A stretch of DNA of 64,000 nucleotides, taken from the NCBI GenBank assembly GCA_016081115.2, contig CM071933.1, forward strand, positions 61,704,660 to 61,768,659, in the 5' to 3' direction. A program made the translations under genes and the position numbers. The notes beneath the pieces were generated by a model. That model saw nothing but the letters and a program-made list of their open reading frames with translations, was not told the DNA's origin and ran no database searches. This document shows positions 1 through 11,227 of the stretch, piece after piece (positions within the stretch are counted from its first letter, which is position 1; each line of letters begins with the position of its first letter). The DNA comes from Rehmannia glutinosa (taxonomy: Eukaryota > Streptophyta > Magnoliopsida > Lamiales > Orobanchaceae).

Positions 1-3000
1 TTTCATGGTAATCAAAACCTTCACGTTGAGTATACCCTTTCGCAACCAAACGTGCCTTATATTTGTCAATGCTACCATCGGGTTTAAATTTGGTTTTGAA
101 CACATACTTACAACCAACCGCACGCTGACCATGAGGAAGAGGAGTGATGGTCCAGGTTTGATTATCAACCAAGGCCTTTAATTCATCAGCTATGGCTGCT
201 CGCCAATGAGGAAATGCAACTGCCTCATGGTACTGAAGAGGATCTTTGGCAATCGAAATGGCTAATGCAAAGGATTTGTAGGAGGGCGAAAGACGGGAGT
301 AATTGAGGACATTATTCAGAGGATGCTGTGTAGAATTGTGATCTAATGAAGATGGAGTAGAGTGCAAAAGGTTACAATGATAATCCTTGAGATAGGAAGG
401 CATTTGCCTAGTGCGTATGGGGCGTTGTGGAGTTTGAATTGGGATACTGTCAGGATCAGAAGGAGAAGAAATATCAGTGATAGGTGAGAGAGCTGGAGAG
501 TGAGGTGAAGAAGGACTGGATGACTCAGCTGAAGGTGAAGAGAGAGTGGATGACTCAGCTGAGGGTGAGACTTGATCAAAAACTGGAGGAAAATCAGGTA
601 AGATTGGTGGCAAAACAGGGTCATCACTGGTGCATGGCTGGGACTTTTGAGCAAAAGGGAAGATATGCTCCAGAAATTGTACATCTCTAGAGACCGAGGT
701 GGTAAAGGTACTAAGATCCAAAACTTTGTATCCTTTAATTCCAACTGGATAACCCAAGAAAACATGTGGTTTTGCTCTAGGATCAAATTTGGTTCTGTGC
801 ACAGGGGTGGTGGAGACAAAGCATAAGCAACCAAAAACTCTAAGATGAGAATATGTTGGAATAGATTTAAACAAAACCTCATATGGGCTCCTGTTATTAA
901 GATATGGAGATGGAGTTCTGTTTATTAGATATACCGCAGTTAATATAGAATCCCCCCAAAACTGAGAAGGTAGAGAAGACTGAAACATGAGGGAACGAGC
1001 GACATTGAGGATATGTTGGTGCTTGCGTTCAACAATTCCGTTTTGTTGCGGGGTATAAACACAGGATTTTTGATGTATAATTCCTAGTGAAGCAAAGAAT
1101 TCTGGCATGTGAAACTCCAACCCGTTATCAGTTCTTATTTGTTTGACTGAACATTGGAATTGAGTTTGAATTAGTTTGATGTGATTTTGCAGAATTTGTC
1201 TAGTTTCTGATTTAGATTTCATGAGATAAACCCAAGTAGTTCTACTATGATCATCAACAATTGTAAGGAAATATTTATGCCCTTGTTGAGTAGGAATTGA
1301 GTGAGGGCCCCAAATATCACAGTGCAATAAATCAAATAGAGACAAGGAAATGGAATGACTAGACTGAAATGGAAGCCTTTTTTGCTTTGAAATATAACAG
1401 ATATTACAATCATTTTGATTTGTAGCAACTACATTGGGATCACTTTTCTTAACAAGTTCAAGTCTCTGGTTGGAAAGGTGTCCTAGTCTAAGGTGCCAAA
1501 GAGAGTGCGCCGCTGTTTGACAATGATGAGGATGGCTGGGCAAGGCTGCTGGGAGAGAAGGTGATCGTGGTTGGAAGAGGTAAAGACCTTGATGAAGTCT
1601 AGCTAGTCCAATCTTCATCCTGGAAGATAGGTCCTGAAGATAACAGAGGTCATTTAGAAAGGTGATGCAGTAAGATGAGCCATGAGTGAGCTTACTGATG
1701 GAAATTAGATTAAAATGGAATGAAGGGATGCAAAGCACATTTTCTAAGAATATGACAGGGGTAAGCTGAATTGAACCCTTAAATGTGACTTGTGCCTTTG
1801 TTCCATTTGGCATATTGACATACGAATGATAAGGGACAGGAGGTGAAGTAAAGAAAGATGGAGAACAAACCATGTGGTCTGTTGCTCCAGTATCAATAAT
1901 CCAAGGTGTAGCAGTGTGAGAGAGTAAATTAGGAGAAGGGGATATACCTGCCATATTGGAGAAATGAAGAGAAGATGATGTACCAGATGAGACAGGTTGC
2001 ATTCCATCCTTGTTGATTAGAGCCATAAGCTTTTGAACTTGATCTTGAGTGAAAATCATTCCTGAACCATGACTGTCATTAGAACCAGAATGAACATCCT
2101 GGGAAGATGAAATATAGGCAGAGTGTTTTTGCCCTTGGTTTCTTGGTTTCCCTTTGGTGAATTTGAAGTTTGGAGGAAATCCAATTAACCTATAACATTT
2201 ATCACGAGAATGTCCCCCTTTCCCACAGTGTTCACACACGACATCAGAAACTTGCTTCCCTTTTTCAGAATTGTATTTAACAGCAAATGACAGAGAATCC
2301 ATCATCGGAGTGATAGATGTACGAGCTTCCCGTTGGCGTTCCTCTTGAAGGATCATAGAGAACACCTTGTCCAAAGAAGGTGTTGGACTGATTAACAAAA
2401 TTTGACCACGAATTCCTTCATAGGACTCGTTCAACCCCATTAAAAACTTGAAAACATAGTCACAAGATTGAATTTCCCCATAAGACCGCAGAGCGCTACA
2501 AGTACACAGTCCACATGAGCAAAAAGGAATTGGTCGATAATTTTTCAATTCTTCCCAAACTGCATTAAGCTGAGTAAAATATTCACTGACTGTGCTAGTA
2601 CCCTGAACAATCGAGCTCAATCGTTGTTGCAACTGGAAAATTCGAATGTTATCTGGTTGAGAGAATCGAGTTTTTAATTTATCCCAAATCTCCTTGGCTG
2701 AGTTAATGTACAAAATATTTGAAGCGATTTCCTTAGAAACAGAGTTCAGAAGCCAGGACAAAATGAGATTATTACAACGCAGCCATGGTATATATAACGA
2801 ATCATCGGAATTCGGAGTGGGAATGGATCCATCAAGAAGGCCCAGTTTGTTTTTGATAGATAAAGCAAGAGTGAAGGCTCTACACCAGGTGACATAGTTT
2901 GATCCTGTGAGAGGAGGAGAAATGACGACAGTATTGGCATGATCAGTGTGATGGAGATAAAAATGATGATTTGGGTCTTCAGTAGGTGAGACAGTGATAG

Positions 3001-3037
3001 TTCGAACTTGAACAGGTGGGGTTTCTTCATCCGCCAT
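1..3037 (-). CDS. Copia gag-pol polyprotein, open frame, C-terminus cut off by window edge
   Basis: The start codon is at 3037-3035 (protein begins MADEETPPVQ), 84 bases inside the primer site. I followed one frame from there to position 2, about 1012 codons, and checked it at eight landmarks without finding a stop. In order: gag with an IWDKLKTRF-type core (about 2690); CCHC knuckle CEHCGKGGHSRDKC (about 2236-2195); protease active site DTGATDH (about 1894); the LWHLRLGHLS pre-integrase motif (about 1500); integrase core with DIWGP (1318), RTDNG (1132) and VERKH (about 1030); a Ser/Pro-rich spacer containing a short internal repeat (about 530-600); and the start of reverse transcriptase, with GCKYVF and KARLVAKGYTQ at the edge. 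RT and RNase H catalytic parts lie outside, so completeness cannot be judged. Confidence 0.88.
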   Translation of the reverse strand, partial: MADEETPPVQVRTITVSPTEDPNHHFYLHHTDHANTVVISPPLTGSNYVTWCRAFTLALSIKNKLGLLDGSIPTPNSDDSLYIPWLRCNNLILSWLLNSVSKEIASNILYINSAKEIWDKLKTRFSQPDNIRIFQLQQRLSSIVQGTSTVSEYFTQLNAVWEELKNYRPIPFCSCGLCTCSALRSYGEIQSCDYVFKFLMGLNESYEGIRGQILLISPTPSLDKVFSMILQEERQREARTSITPMMDSLSFAVKYNSEKGKQVSDVVCEHCGKGGHSRDKCYRLIGFPPNFKFTKGKPRNQGQKHSAYISSSQDVHSGSNDSHGSGMIFTQDQVQKLMALINKDGMQPVSSGTSSSLHFSNMAGISPSPNLLSHTATPWIIDTGATDHMVCSPSFFTSPPVPYHSYVNMPNGTKAQVTFKGSIQLTPVIFLENVLCIPSFHFNLISISKLTHGSSYCITFLNDLCYLQDLSSRMKIGLARLHQGLYLFQPRSPSLPAALPSHPHHCQTAAHSLWHLRLGHLSNQRLELVKKSDPNVVATNQNDCNICYISKQKRLPFQSSHSISLSLFDLLHCDIWGPHSIPTQQGHKYFLTIVDDHSRTTWVYLMKSKSETRQILQNHIKLIQTQFQCSVKQIRTDNGLEFHMPEFFASLGIIHQKSCVYTPQQNGIVERKHQHILNVARSLMFQSSLPSQFWGDSILTAVYLINRTPSPYLNNRSPYEVLFKSIPTYSHLRVFGCLCFVSTTPVHRTKFDPRAKPHVFLGYPVGIKGYKVLDLSTFTTSVSRDVQFLEHIFPFAQKSQPCTSDDPVLPPILPDFPPVFDQVSPSAESSTLSSPSAESSSPSSPHSPALSPITDISSPSDPDSIPIQTPQRPIRTRQMPSYLKDYHCNLLHSTPSSLDHNSTQHPLNNVLNYSRLSPSYKSFALAISIAKDPLQYHEAVAFPHWRAAIADELKALVDNQTWTITPLPHGQRAVGCKYVFKTKFKPDGSIDKYKARLVAKGYTQREGFDYHE

Positions 3038-3120
3038 GGAAGAAAAACAAGAATGAAAGAAGGAAATAGGGATGAAGAAAAAGAGATGATGGATACAGAG
3101 GCAGAATTGGGATTATCCAA

Positions 3121-3135
3121 CCTTCTCTGATACCA
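3121..3135 (-). other. Primer binding site (initiator tRNA-Met type)
   Basis: On the minus strand TGGTATCAGAG follows directly on the LTR's final CA. This matches the usual plant copia site complementary to the 3' end of initiator tRNA-Met, and it fixes the LTR boundary at 3136. Confidence 0.9.
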
Positions 3136-3497
3136 TGTCAAAATGTGAAGAAATGAAACAGACATTTAATATGCAGAAAATGACAAAAGGATTGGTGAAG
3201 AAGATCTTCATTTTCTTATATATATTCTGATAATGAAAAGCTGAAAAAGTACTGTATACAATCATCCATGGGCCACTTATATACTATTTAGAAAGGGAAA
3301 AAGAGAATAAAATTGGTTACTAAATCCTATCTGCAGACTGAGTGACTCAGCAAAAAAATTGCAGAAGTTTGTTATTTCTGCAGCTCGAATATTCTCTCAT
3401 CATTGGAGTCAGTCTTCCTCTGCTTCACGGTTCACTGCACCTTGATTTGAATCTTGTTTGATCATCATATTCTGATCTTCCCTCCATATGCTTGACA
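3136..3497 (-). repeat. 5' LTR of the copia element at 1-3497
   Basis: 362 bp, bounded by TGTCAA on the left and TTGACA on the right as written on the plus strand, a perfect six-base inverted terminal match with canonical TG...CA ends. A TATA-like stretch lies near 3219-3230. The partner LTR lies outside the window. Confidence 0.85.
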
Positions 3498-3939
3498 ATA
3501 ACTATTCAAAATCACAACTTAAAAGCAACACTTTTGACAGAAAAATCAGAATAAAATACTTCATGATACTACTTGCGATAATTAAGTACTAGTATAGAAA
3601 TTACCAACACTTGATTTTCTATGAACTGATGGCAAAAAAGACAACTTCCATCCATAATTTCGTCAAGTCCGAGGGTTTACCCAGTATGTACCGAACGTAT
3701 TGGTTGCGGATTCCCGTTATTAAAAGAAATATAAAAAAATTTAAAACTTTCATGCAGTACACCATCACAAAGGTACACTAAAGACAATTCCCAAAAGAGA
3801 ACAGAGAAACAAAAAGGTACCATGAAAAGAGTCATGATAGTACCATAATTCATTCTTGATTACAAAACAACATCTTTATCGAAACTAACACACGTATGTA
3901 AAGAGATAGAAACATGGAAAAATGATAGAAATGATGTAC

Positions 3940-4039
3940 CTTTGAGTTGATTTTGGAGTCTGTTGAGTTCTAAAACAACAGGGTCTGGATGAGAAACAAG
4001 AAATATATCATCTCCACAAATTTCTTCGATTCCAGGCAT
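3940..4039 (-). CDS. MAP70: MAP70-like microtubule-associated protein, exon 1 only
   Basis: An ATG at 4039-4037 opens 33 codons plus one base. The peptide begins MPGIEEICGDD and ends in DPVVLELNRLQNQLK, which I recognise as the conserved N-terminal start of the coiled-coil region of plant MAP70 proteins (closest in feel to MAP70-5). It stops at AAAG followed by the donor GTACAT (3939-3934). The split Glu codon (G/AG) fits the family's continuation QLKEKE. MAP70 proteins bind cortical microtubules and shape secondary wall patterning. No later exon lies in the window: intron 1 runs leftward from 3939 and contains the copia element at 1-3497. Identification rests on a short exon but a distinctive motif. 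Confidence 0.7.
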
Positions 4040-4663
4040 TTTTCTTGGACTTTCTTATTTTGCTGCTTGTTACTGTATTGCAACAAATGGCTTTCCCCAG
4101 GAATAACACTACAAGTGATGGGGGGTTTTATGGAGTAATATAAGAGGAGTTGTTATGGGTTTAGTATGTTTAGGAAGAGAGACAATAAACAATAATATAC
4201 TACTCCAACTCCAGAAAATGAGAGTCCATTTTTGCAAGGAATTGACCGCAAAGAGAGGGGATGGAATGGGATTTTTGCCCTATTCTGAAGCAAACTCTCG
4301 AAAGCAACAATCTCAACCCGGCCGGCTCAGCCGGCTTGCCACCCTTCTTTTCCTCCTTTCAAATCTCTAACCGTTACATGTTTAACAAAATACACACGGT
4401 AAATATTTTTCTTTTCTTTCTTTAATTTCAAGAACTTGAAGAACAGGATGAAATGTAGCATTTTCATCTTTTGAGGCTTGAGCTATGCTTAGTATAAAGC
4501 GTAAGTTTGATGAAAGATTTAATTTTGTTAATCCCATGATAAATTCGTAAAGAAATGGTAAACCAAACTCCTTAAAAATATTTTAAATTTAAGAACTATC
4601 CAAGCAATTGTATAGACTTGGCTTTGTTTTTTTCCTAAATAAATAATGAAATAGCATAAACAA
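4040..4663. promoter_or_regulatory. Upstream flank of the MAP70-like exon; no gene seen
   Basis: This stretch should hold the 5' UTR and promoter of the minus-strand MAP70-like gene. It is AT-rich with no convincing coding frame; the plus-strand frame near 4155-4370 has no recognisable product. A GC-rich palindromic GCCGGCTCAGCCGGC motif at 4321-4335 stands out in an otherwise AT-rich setting. Confidence 0.35.
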
Positions 4664-4675
4664 ATAGGTGATTGT

Positions 4676-5254
4676 AGGGGTGTCAATTTGGGCGGGTCGG
4701 GTTCGTGTGTCAGAATAAGTTAGCCGACCCGATCCATTTAATTATTTGTATTAGAATCTTGAATCCGAACCGGACCTGTTTATTTCACGGATAAGTCAAA
4801 CCCGATCTGTTTAACACGTTTAATAAAATTATTTTTATGTACATTTAACAGTTTCAACTGAATAAATTTAATTTTTTAAAAAATGAACCACAATGACTCT
4901 CCATTCAATGAATAAAAAATATCACAATTGACAACATAAAAAAATATAATTGCATAGATAACATAACATACTAATCATATTTTGTAATTTTGAGAACAAC
5001 ATGCAAAAAACATGCAAAATAATAGCATACGTATATTTTTTTTGAGAAAAAGCATACATAATTAAAAGGTTTTATCATTTAAGTTTTAAAGACATGTCTT
5101 ATTTTTCGTTTTTTCTTACAATTAATTATTTGCTTAGTTTTTTTTAAATTCACAAACGGTTAGACGAGTTAGTCAAGTTCGACCCGAACCCATGAAGCCT
5201 GGACTCGTACCCATTTATTTTGTGTTAGGTTAGGTGGGTCCGAGATTGACACCC
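4676..5254. mobile_element. Small non-autonomous inverted-repeat element (579 bp)
   Basis: The left end GGGTGTCAAT (4678-4687) is inverted at the right end as ATTGACACCC. Subterminal CGGGTCGGGTTCG-type and CGACCCGAACCC-type blocks also oppose each other. The element is flanked by a 12-bp direct repeat ATAGGTGATTGT (4664-4675 and 5255-5266). The interior is AT-rich and non-coding. Twelve bases is long for a hAT or Mutator duplication, so superfamily is left open. A related, more decayed copy appears at 57663-57925. Confidence 0.75.
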
Positions 5255-5266
5255 ATAGGTGATTGT

Positions 5267-6169
5267 GCCCAGAAAAATAGAAATCTCCTGCTGGCTTCCC
5301 AGAATGGATGAAACTTGTCATTCACTGAAAAACATTTTTCATGCAAGCTTTTGAAAATGGTCACTTAAAAAATGATGGTAAAGGATAAGACAGAAAGATT
5401 AATGTGTGGTCATGGTCTATTAATGTTGATGGAAAGCAATGTTTTGGACTAAATTAATTGCTTAAGCGTTAAATATTCCTAATTATTGGTTAAGTCCTTA
5501 GTGGGAAGTCATTCAAATGGCATTTGAACCACAACTGAGAAAATGAAACATAATATGCTAGCTTCAAACCTTAATTTCAAAAGGGTTTTGAATGAAGTGG
5601 CTTGAAAGTATTAGAAAAATTCAAGTTATTATTATTATTTTTCGATAGAATCAAGCCCAAATGATCTTTGCTTGGAAGTATATTTGGAAAAAGATAAAAT
5701 TGAAAAGTATATCAAGGTCTGGCCAGGTGGATGACAATTGCCATATGGCAAAATTATAAGTAAATACAGGGTGTTTAGGTGAGGCGACAAAGGGAAGATT
5801 CCATCTCTACCAACAACAATGTATAATAATCCTTTGCAATAAATTGAGAAACAGAAAAATATAGTGGAGTAGAACAAATATACAATGTTCAAAATACTCG
5901 TTGATTATCTTATAAGACTTTTACTTTTTTTTTTCTTCTTGAATTATTAGTCCTTAATGGAAAATCCACTAACTAGGTTCCCGAAAGTGACTTGAATTGG
6001 GTCAAGCCGATAATTAGCTGTAACGATAACGCGGGGTTTATTAGGTAAGTTTATAAACAAGAAGTAGTTGTCTTTTCAAAAACAAAAAAGAAACAGTAGT
6101 AGTTATACTTATCCCATGAATGAGAGGGTCCGAGGGTTAGTATCGAATTGTCAATTAGGCCTGTGAATT
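5267..6169. other. Intergenic AT-rich DNA, nothing recognised
   Basis: No coding frame with recognisable product, no clear terminal repeats. A minus-strand open frame around 5635-5892 is low complexity with no family features. Confidence 0.5.
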
Positions 6170-6345
6170 AATGATAAGAGTGTTTGACAAATAACTTGTG
6201 AATAGTATTTATTTATGTTTGTTATTAGTTAACGAACATATAATGAACAAATTTTATTAGGGCTCCTCTAATAAACGAACATAATTTGAACAATTTATAC
6301 TCGTTCGGTAATAGCTCATGGACAAGCTTGTTTGGTGTTCAATTA
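6170..6345. repeat. Fragment of a GTTCATGAAC-type repeat
   Basis: Contains repeated GTTCATGAACAA-like and GAACATAA-like words, typical of small plant transposon ends. It abuts the place where the neighbouring copia pol loses homology (about 6345), so it marks the truncation breakpoint or a later insertion. Related words occur near 58230-58310. Confidence 0.4.
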
Positions 6346-8712
6346 TAAATGTTCATGAACAATCGATGGAGCATGCATGAATTGAGCTAGTTTGTTCACG
6401 AGAATAAGCAATATCGGGCGAGTTAAGGAGAGGTATTGTAGGGCTCCAATAGCACTTCTATATTGAGTGGCATCTGTGCATGGGTGACCATCATGAAGAA
6501 CAAGTTTGGTAGAGGTGGACAATGGTGTACTAGCATCTTTTGCACCGTCCATTTTAAATCTCTCAAGTAATTCACGAATATATTTATGTTGAGAGAAAAA
6601 TGCCTTGAGAAGTAGATATAACTTCCACACCAAGAAAGAAGTAGAGATCACCAAGATCCTTGATAGAAAATGTTGAGAGAGAGCAGATAAATTTGTTGAT
6701 GAGCTTAGGAGAATTTCTGTAATAAGAAGATCATCAACATATACCAAAAAATAAGCAATTTCAGATTGATGACGGTAAATAAAAAGAGATGTATCTGTTT
6801 TGGAGTTGGTGAAACCATAGGATACGACAAAGGATTTCAACTCTTGGTACCATGCCCGTGGGGCCTGTTTGAGGCCATACAATGCTTTGTGAAGTTGGCA
6901 AACATAAGAGGGTCGAGTGTTGTCAATAAAGCACAGGGGGCTTAGACATATAAACCTCTTGATCAATCTACCATGAAGGAAAGCATTATTCACATCAAGC
7001 TGGTGAATTCGCCATCCTTTGTGAATAGCAATAGAGAGAACCAGTCGAATGGTAGTCGGCTTGACTACAGGGCTGTAAGTGTCATGAAAGTCAACACCAG
7101 GTCTTTGGTGAAATCCTTTAGCGACAAGGCGAGCCTTGTATCGGTCAATGCTACCATCAGTATTTCGTTTGATTCGGAATACCCATTTACAACCAACCAC
7201 ATTGTAATCTGATTTGCGTGGGACAAGACTCCAAGTGCCATTTCGCAATAGAGCATTAAATTCATCAAACATTGCATTCCTCCATTTAGGGTCTTTGAGG
7301 GCCTGAGAAGCACAAGTAGGTTCAGGAGATAAAGGAAGTGGGTGTTTAGTAGTATGATTTATTTTTTTTGGTTGGAAAATATGATTCTTGGAGCGAGTTT
7401 GCATAGCATGATTATTGAGGTCAGATGGTGGTTTATGAATGGTGGGAAGTTGAGTTAGATATAGTGAAGAAGATGGGTGCTCATCCCGCACAGGTAAGGA
7501 AAAATTTGTCATGGTAGAATCGGCCATAGTGAGATCCGTTGGGAGCAATGCATTTGTAGATTTGGACTTGTTCATAGACCCTGGAGGGGATGGGGATACG
7601 GGAGGTGAAGTACGAACAATAGGATTAGGTGACACTTGTGAATGTGGGGAATTTTGTACTGGTGAATTGTAAGATGGACAATTGTTAGTTGTGGTTTGAG
7701 TTTTGGATACTTGGGTTGGATTATGGGTATGAAAAAAATGAGCAAGATTTGTGAGTGATGGAGATGCAGTAGTCCATTCAGAGAAATCAGAAACGGGTGT
7801 AGCTGAAATTTGAGATAGTGAAAAAGGAAAACGTTCCTCAATAAATTCTACATGTCGTGAGATAAAAATCTTTTTGTCAATAGGATCGTAACATTTATAT
7901 GCATTATGAATGTTAGAGTAGCCTAAGAAAGTGCATGGTTTTGATCGGGATTCCAATTTATGACGAGTATAGGGACGCAACCAAGGATAGCAAAGACATC
8001 CAAATACTCGTAACTTGGAATAATTAGGAAGAGTTTGAAAAAGGCTTTCAAAAGGAGTTTTAAATTGTAAAATTGGAGTTGGCAAACGATTGATCAAATA
8101 AACTGATGTTTGAAAAGCATGTGACCAGAATGGAAGAGGAAGAGATGCCTTGTGTAATAAAGACAATCCAGTTTCCACAATATGTCGATGTCGACGTTCA
8201 GCGGAGGCAATATGTTGCGGAGTGTATGGTGGAGAGACAAGGTGTTGAATTCCATGAGTTTCGAAAAAACTTTTTAGACCTTGATATTCACCCCCACCAT
8301 CGGAATAAATTGTGACAATAGGAGTTTTAAAAAACTTTTCCACCATGACTTTGAATTTAGGAAATAAAGAAAAAACATCAGATTTTTTTGTTAGAGGAAA
8401 AATCCAAGAATATTTAGTAAAATGGTCAACAAACAAAATATAATAAGAAAATCCATCAATCGACTTAACGGGCGAAGGCCCCCATACATCAGTATAAAGC
8501 AAATCTAGTGGACCACGACTTTGAAGAGATGATACACCAAAAGGTAGTTTATGACTTTTATTGCTTAAACATGAATCACAAATGATACGAGATGTAGAGT
8601 GGCTTTCAGAAATTGGAAGCATTTTATTGGATACTAAAAATTGAAGAATTTTTCTAGACGGATGGCCAAGTCTATTGTGCCAATGGTCAAGCGGTGCCGA
8701 ATAGTAACACAA
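6343..8712 (-). pseudogene. Copia integrase-reverse transcriptase remnant, RNase H truncated
   Basis: One 789-codon minus-strand frame holds, in order, the pre-integrase motif HNRLGHPSRK, a zinc-binding CDSC motif, integrase with DVWGPSPV, YSDGGGEY and the late region ending GYSNIHNAYKCYDP, a Ser/Pro-rich linker, and reverse transcriptase (GCKWVFRIKR, KARLVAKGFHQR, LHKALYGLKQAPRAWY, YFLVYVDDLL). The first integrase Asp and RT YVDD are kept. The usual ERxHRHIVE region and parts after YVDD are altered, with apparent small frameshifts. Homology stops in the first third of RNase H at about 6345; no 3' LTR follows. It is upstream-interrupted by a stop near 8715. Confidence 0.85.
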
Positions 8713-10065
8713 GCTTGCTTATTTGTAGCGATTGCTCCCAATGTGGTAGGCCATTCATACACATTATTCGATTCCTTCCATGCGAGAGTTGCCTTCGTTT
8801 TTAGATCCTTCACAAAGTAAAATGAGATGGAAAAAATTCAATAGATGTGTTATTTGATTTGCAAAATTGTGAAACAGATATTAATTTTTGTTGCATTGTA
8901 GGTACACAAAGAACATTAGATAAGGAAAACGAATTAGAAAGAGATTTGAGATTAGAGAAACCAGTGTGTGTAATTGGGAGTCTGTACCATCGCGATGAAT
9001 ATTTCATCGAGGTCCTTCATATGGTTGATGTAGTGAGAGGTTACTCAAATCGGTTGTAACATGATGAGAGGCGTGAGAATCCATTAGCCAATTGGAAGAA
9101 GAATTACCACTGCGGTTGTGTGATTAACAATAGGAGCATAGTTGTTGTTATTGTTATTGTCTCGCAACAATATTTTTTTTGATGTGCAAAGACCGACGAG
9201 CCGTGTGTCCTTTTTCCACAAAGCTGGCGGAGGATATAGTAGTGTTTTTTCTTCATTAAAGAGATGTCCGATTTATTGTTGAAGTTTTGCTCTCTATTTT
9301 TTAAAAATTATTATTACCTTGAGAGCGATTTTGATCATTATAGTGTGCTCCTCACGATTACCACTTTTGTTATTGTACCGAGTAGCATTAGATTTTGTGA
9401 TAGAGAAGGATTGGTTCCCTTCACGTTTGAGAAATGACTCGTAATCTACGAGTTTATCGTACAACTCTTCAAAAGATATAATAGAATCTCTTGCACGTAT
9501 GGGCCATTTGTGATTTCTTTAAAATCGACCCAAGTCCATTGAGTGTGTGCATCACCGCATTGAGGTTATCAAGAGGAGCTCTGCGAGTGCAAGCTCATCG
9601 GCAATACTTTTAATAGATCCGAGATAGTTAGCTCTTGGACTTGAACCCCGAGACAACTTTATGAGACTTTCTTGAAGTCCCATGATTCGAGTGCATGAGC
9701 GATTGGCATACATGCTTTCAAGTTTCTTCCACGCTTGTCATTTGAAGTTTTCAAGATGAAACCAAAGGGATAATTGATTGATCAAGTGACCCAATTATTG
9801 CTAGATACAACAATTGATCTTGTCGCACCCAAAAAGTGAATGCGGGATTCGGACTTTCTCTCCATTATTTTCAATAGTTGGTGACGGATATGGCTTTGTC
9901 GTCGATGTAGCCCGTGAGATCGTATCCACATAGTAAGGCATCAAATTGAGCCTTCCATGATGGATAAACAGAGGGCTTCAACTTGAGTGGGAGTTGGTTG
10001 GAGTTTACAACAACAAGTTGATTGGAAAGTGTTTGGGTATCGAAATGGTTTGGACCGCATGTCAT
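8713..10065 (-). pseudogene. Copia gag-protease remnant of the same element
   Basis: The gag N-terminus is visible at about 10020-9900 (NQLPLKLKPSVYPSWKAQFD, then GYDLTGYIDD), and the protease region at about 9105-9010 reads NWLMDSHASHHVTTDL. The catalytic DSG is DSH, so the essential Gly is replaced and the protease would be dead. The protease C-terminal part continues at 9007-8810 (LISVSQFCKSNN). Several stops and shifts break the frame, so this part is more decayed than the pol frame to its left. Confidence 0.7.
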
Positions 10066-10147
10066 GTGAAAGTTGAATTTGAACTTTCTGTTTCCATTGA
10101 AGATGAAGAAAGCGAGTTTTGGATCTTTTTTTCTTTTCTACTCGTAG

Positions 10148-10166
10148 GAGTGCTAGCTCTTATACC
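10148..10166 (-). other. Primer binding site, degenerate, of the 6343-10166 copia
   Basis: Minus strand TGGTATAAGAGC resembles the initiator tRNA-Met site TGGTATCAGAGC with one substitution. It lies about 80 bases upstream of the gag start region, as expected. Confidence 0.65.
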
Positions 10167-10320
10167 ATAAAGAGTTTAATATAAAGGTAGGAAGAATGAT
10201 TTTTATTGATACATCTTGTGATTTATACACAAAGATACAGACTTTACAATGGAAAGAAATAAAAATATCTACACAAATCAATTCATGATTTTACATATCA
10301 ATTAAATTAATGATTTGTTG
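10167..10320 (-). repeat. 5' LTR remnant, outer limit uncertain
   Basis: Sequence just outside the primer site must be the LTR end of the decayed copia. The terminal CA is mutated (the LTR would end CTTTA). No partner LTR survives in the window, so the outer boundary is a guess. Confidence 0.4.
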
Positions 10321-11222
10321 GCTATGATTGTGGAGTTGTGTTTGATGAGTGATTTTCTCCAAGATCATTGTGCGATGCGATTCCTTCCTAATAGTAATGA
10401 CCATGAACTCACCAAAGGTATTTTTCATTGTTTGTTTATTTATTGTTCGCGAACAAAATTATTCAATGTGTTGGGAAAATTTTTGAAGTTCGAAAACAAA
10501 AAGATTCATTCCGAGAATTTTTTTACGTAATCCTCCGAATTCAATAGGAATTTAGAACGACAATGTTTCACTCGAAACCCACAAGAACCAAGTAGTAGGA
10601 AGAATGAAAGAAGATCGGGTTGTTCTTATTTACGATCGACAAAATGAGATGTTTGTTAATAGGCCTTGCCGACCTATTTTCTCATAAAATAAGGGAGCAT
10701 TCATTTTGAAAACCCTCATCACATTCTTCTTAGCCCTAAAAGCGGGAATATAGTTTTGAATGATCTTTGCATATTTTTGATAAAACGAGAAAACAAGAAT
10801 ATGCAAGGTTGAGGCCAAAAAGGCAGGAACATATATTTGATAATTAAAACAGGATGATGATAAAGTAGAACAAGTGGTCATGTGCAAGAGAGAAAGATCC
10901 CCTCTTAATTAGCAATCTCAAATTTCATCACTTTTGACAGAAAGGCAAATTAAGTGTTAAAATTAATTTTGAAGTGGAAAAATCATATCTTATCTTTTAA
11001 AACACTTATTTTATACAATAACCCCCACATATTTTAAAAAATTTAGAAAAAAGAATAAAATAATTTGTTGGGTTACAAAAATGAGTGTAGAATGTATCAA
11101 ATCTGGTGTCTTTTGGACTATGAACCAGACCTAGAAAGATAAGATTTAAAATACAGACTTTTGGTGAAGCTTGTAGCTACGAACCAAGAACTCTTTATTG
11201 TAAGTTAAAATCTTACCAGCTA
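10321..11222. other. Intergenic, partly old LTR-like DNA
   Basis: No gene recognised. The right end, up to the CATTA at 11223, is probably LTR sequence of the older minus-strand copia at about 12870-14060, because the solo LTR has split it. Confidence 0.35.
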
Positions 11223-11227
11223 CATTA

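Larger units (their letters stand above)
1..3497 (-). mobile_element. Ty1/copia LTR retrotransposon, apparently intact, 3' part outside the window
   Basis: This is the 5' part of a copia element read on the minus strand: LTR (3136-3497), primer binding site (3121-3135), then gag-pol running off the window's left edge inside reverse transcriptase. The LTR has matching TGTCAA/TTGACA ends. The reading frame is open throughout, so this is the youngest-looking element in the window. It lies in the first intron of the MAP70-like gene whose exon 1 is at 3940-4039, in the same orientation. The target duplication cannot be checked because the other end is outside; the five bases beside the LTR are ATAAC at 3498-3502. 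Confidence 0.9.

Noticed and set aside
343..882. 179-codon minus-strand open frame
   Set aside because: It is an out-of-frame shadow of the intact copia gag-pol frame, which covers the same bases and carries the recognisable motifs.
2694..3165. Plus- and minus-strand open frames around the gag start
   Set aside because: Neither matches the gag frame (first bases congruent with 3037), and the minus one spans the primer site and LTR end.
4155..4370. 71-codon plus-strand frame upstream of MAP70
   Set aside because: No family features; it lies in the expected promoter/5' UTR of the opposite-strand gene.
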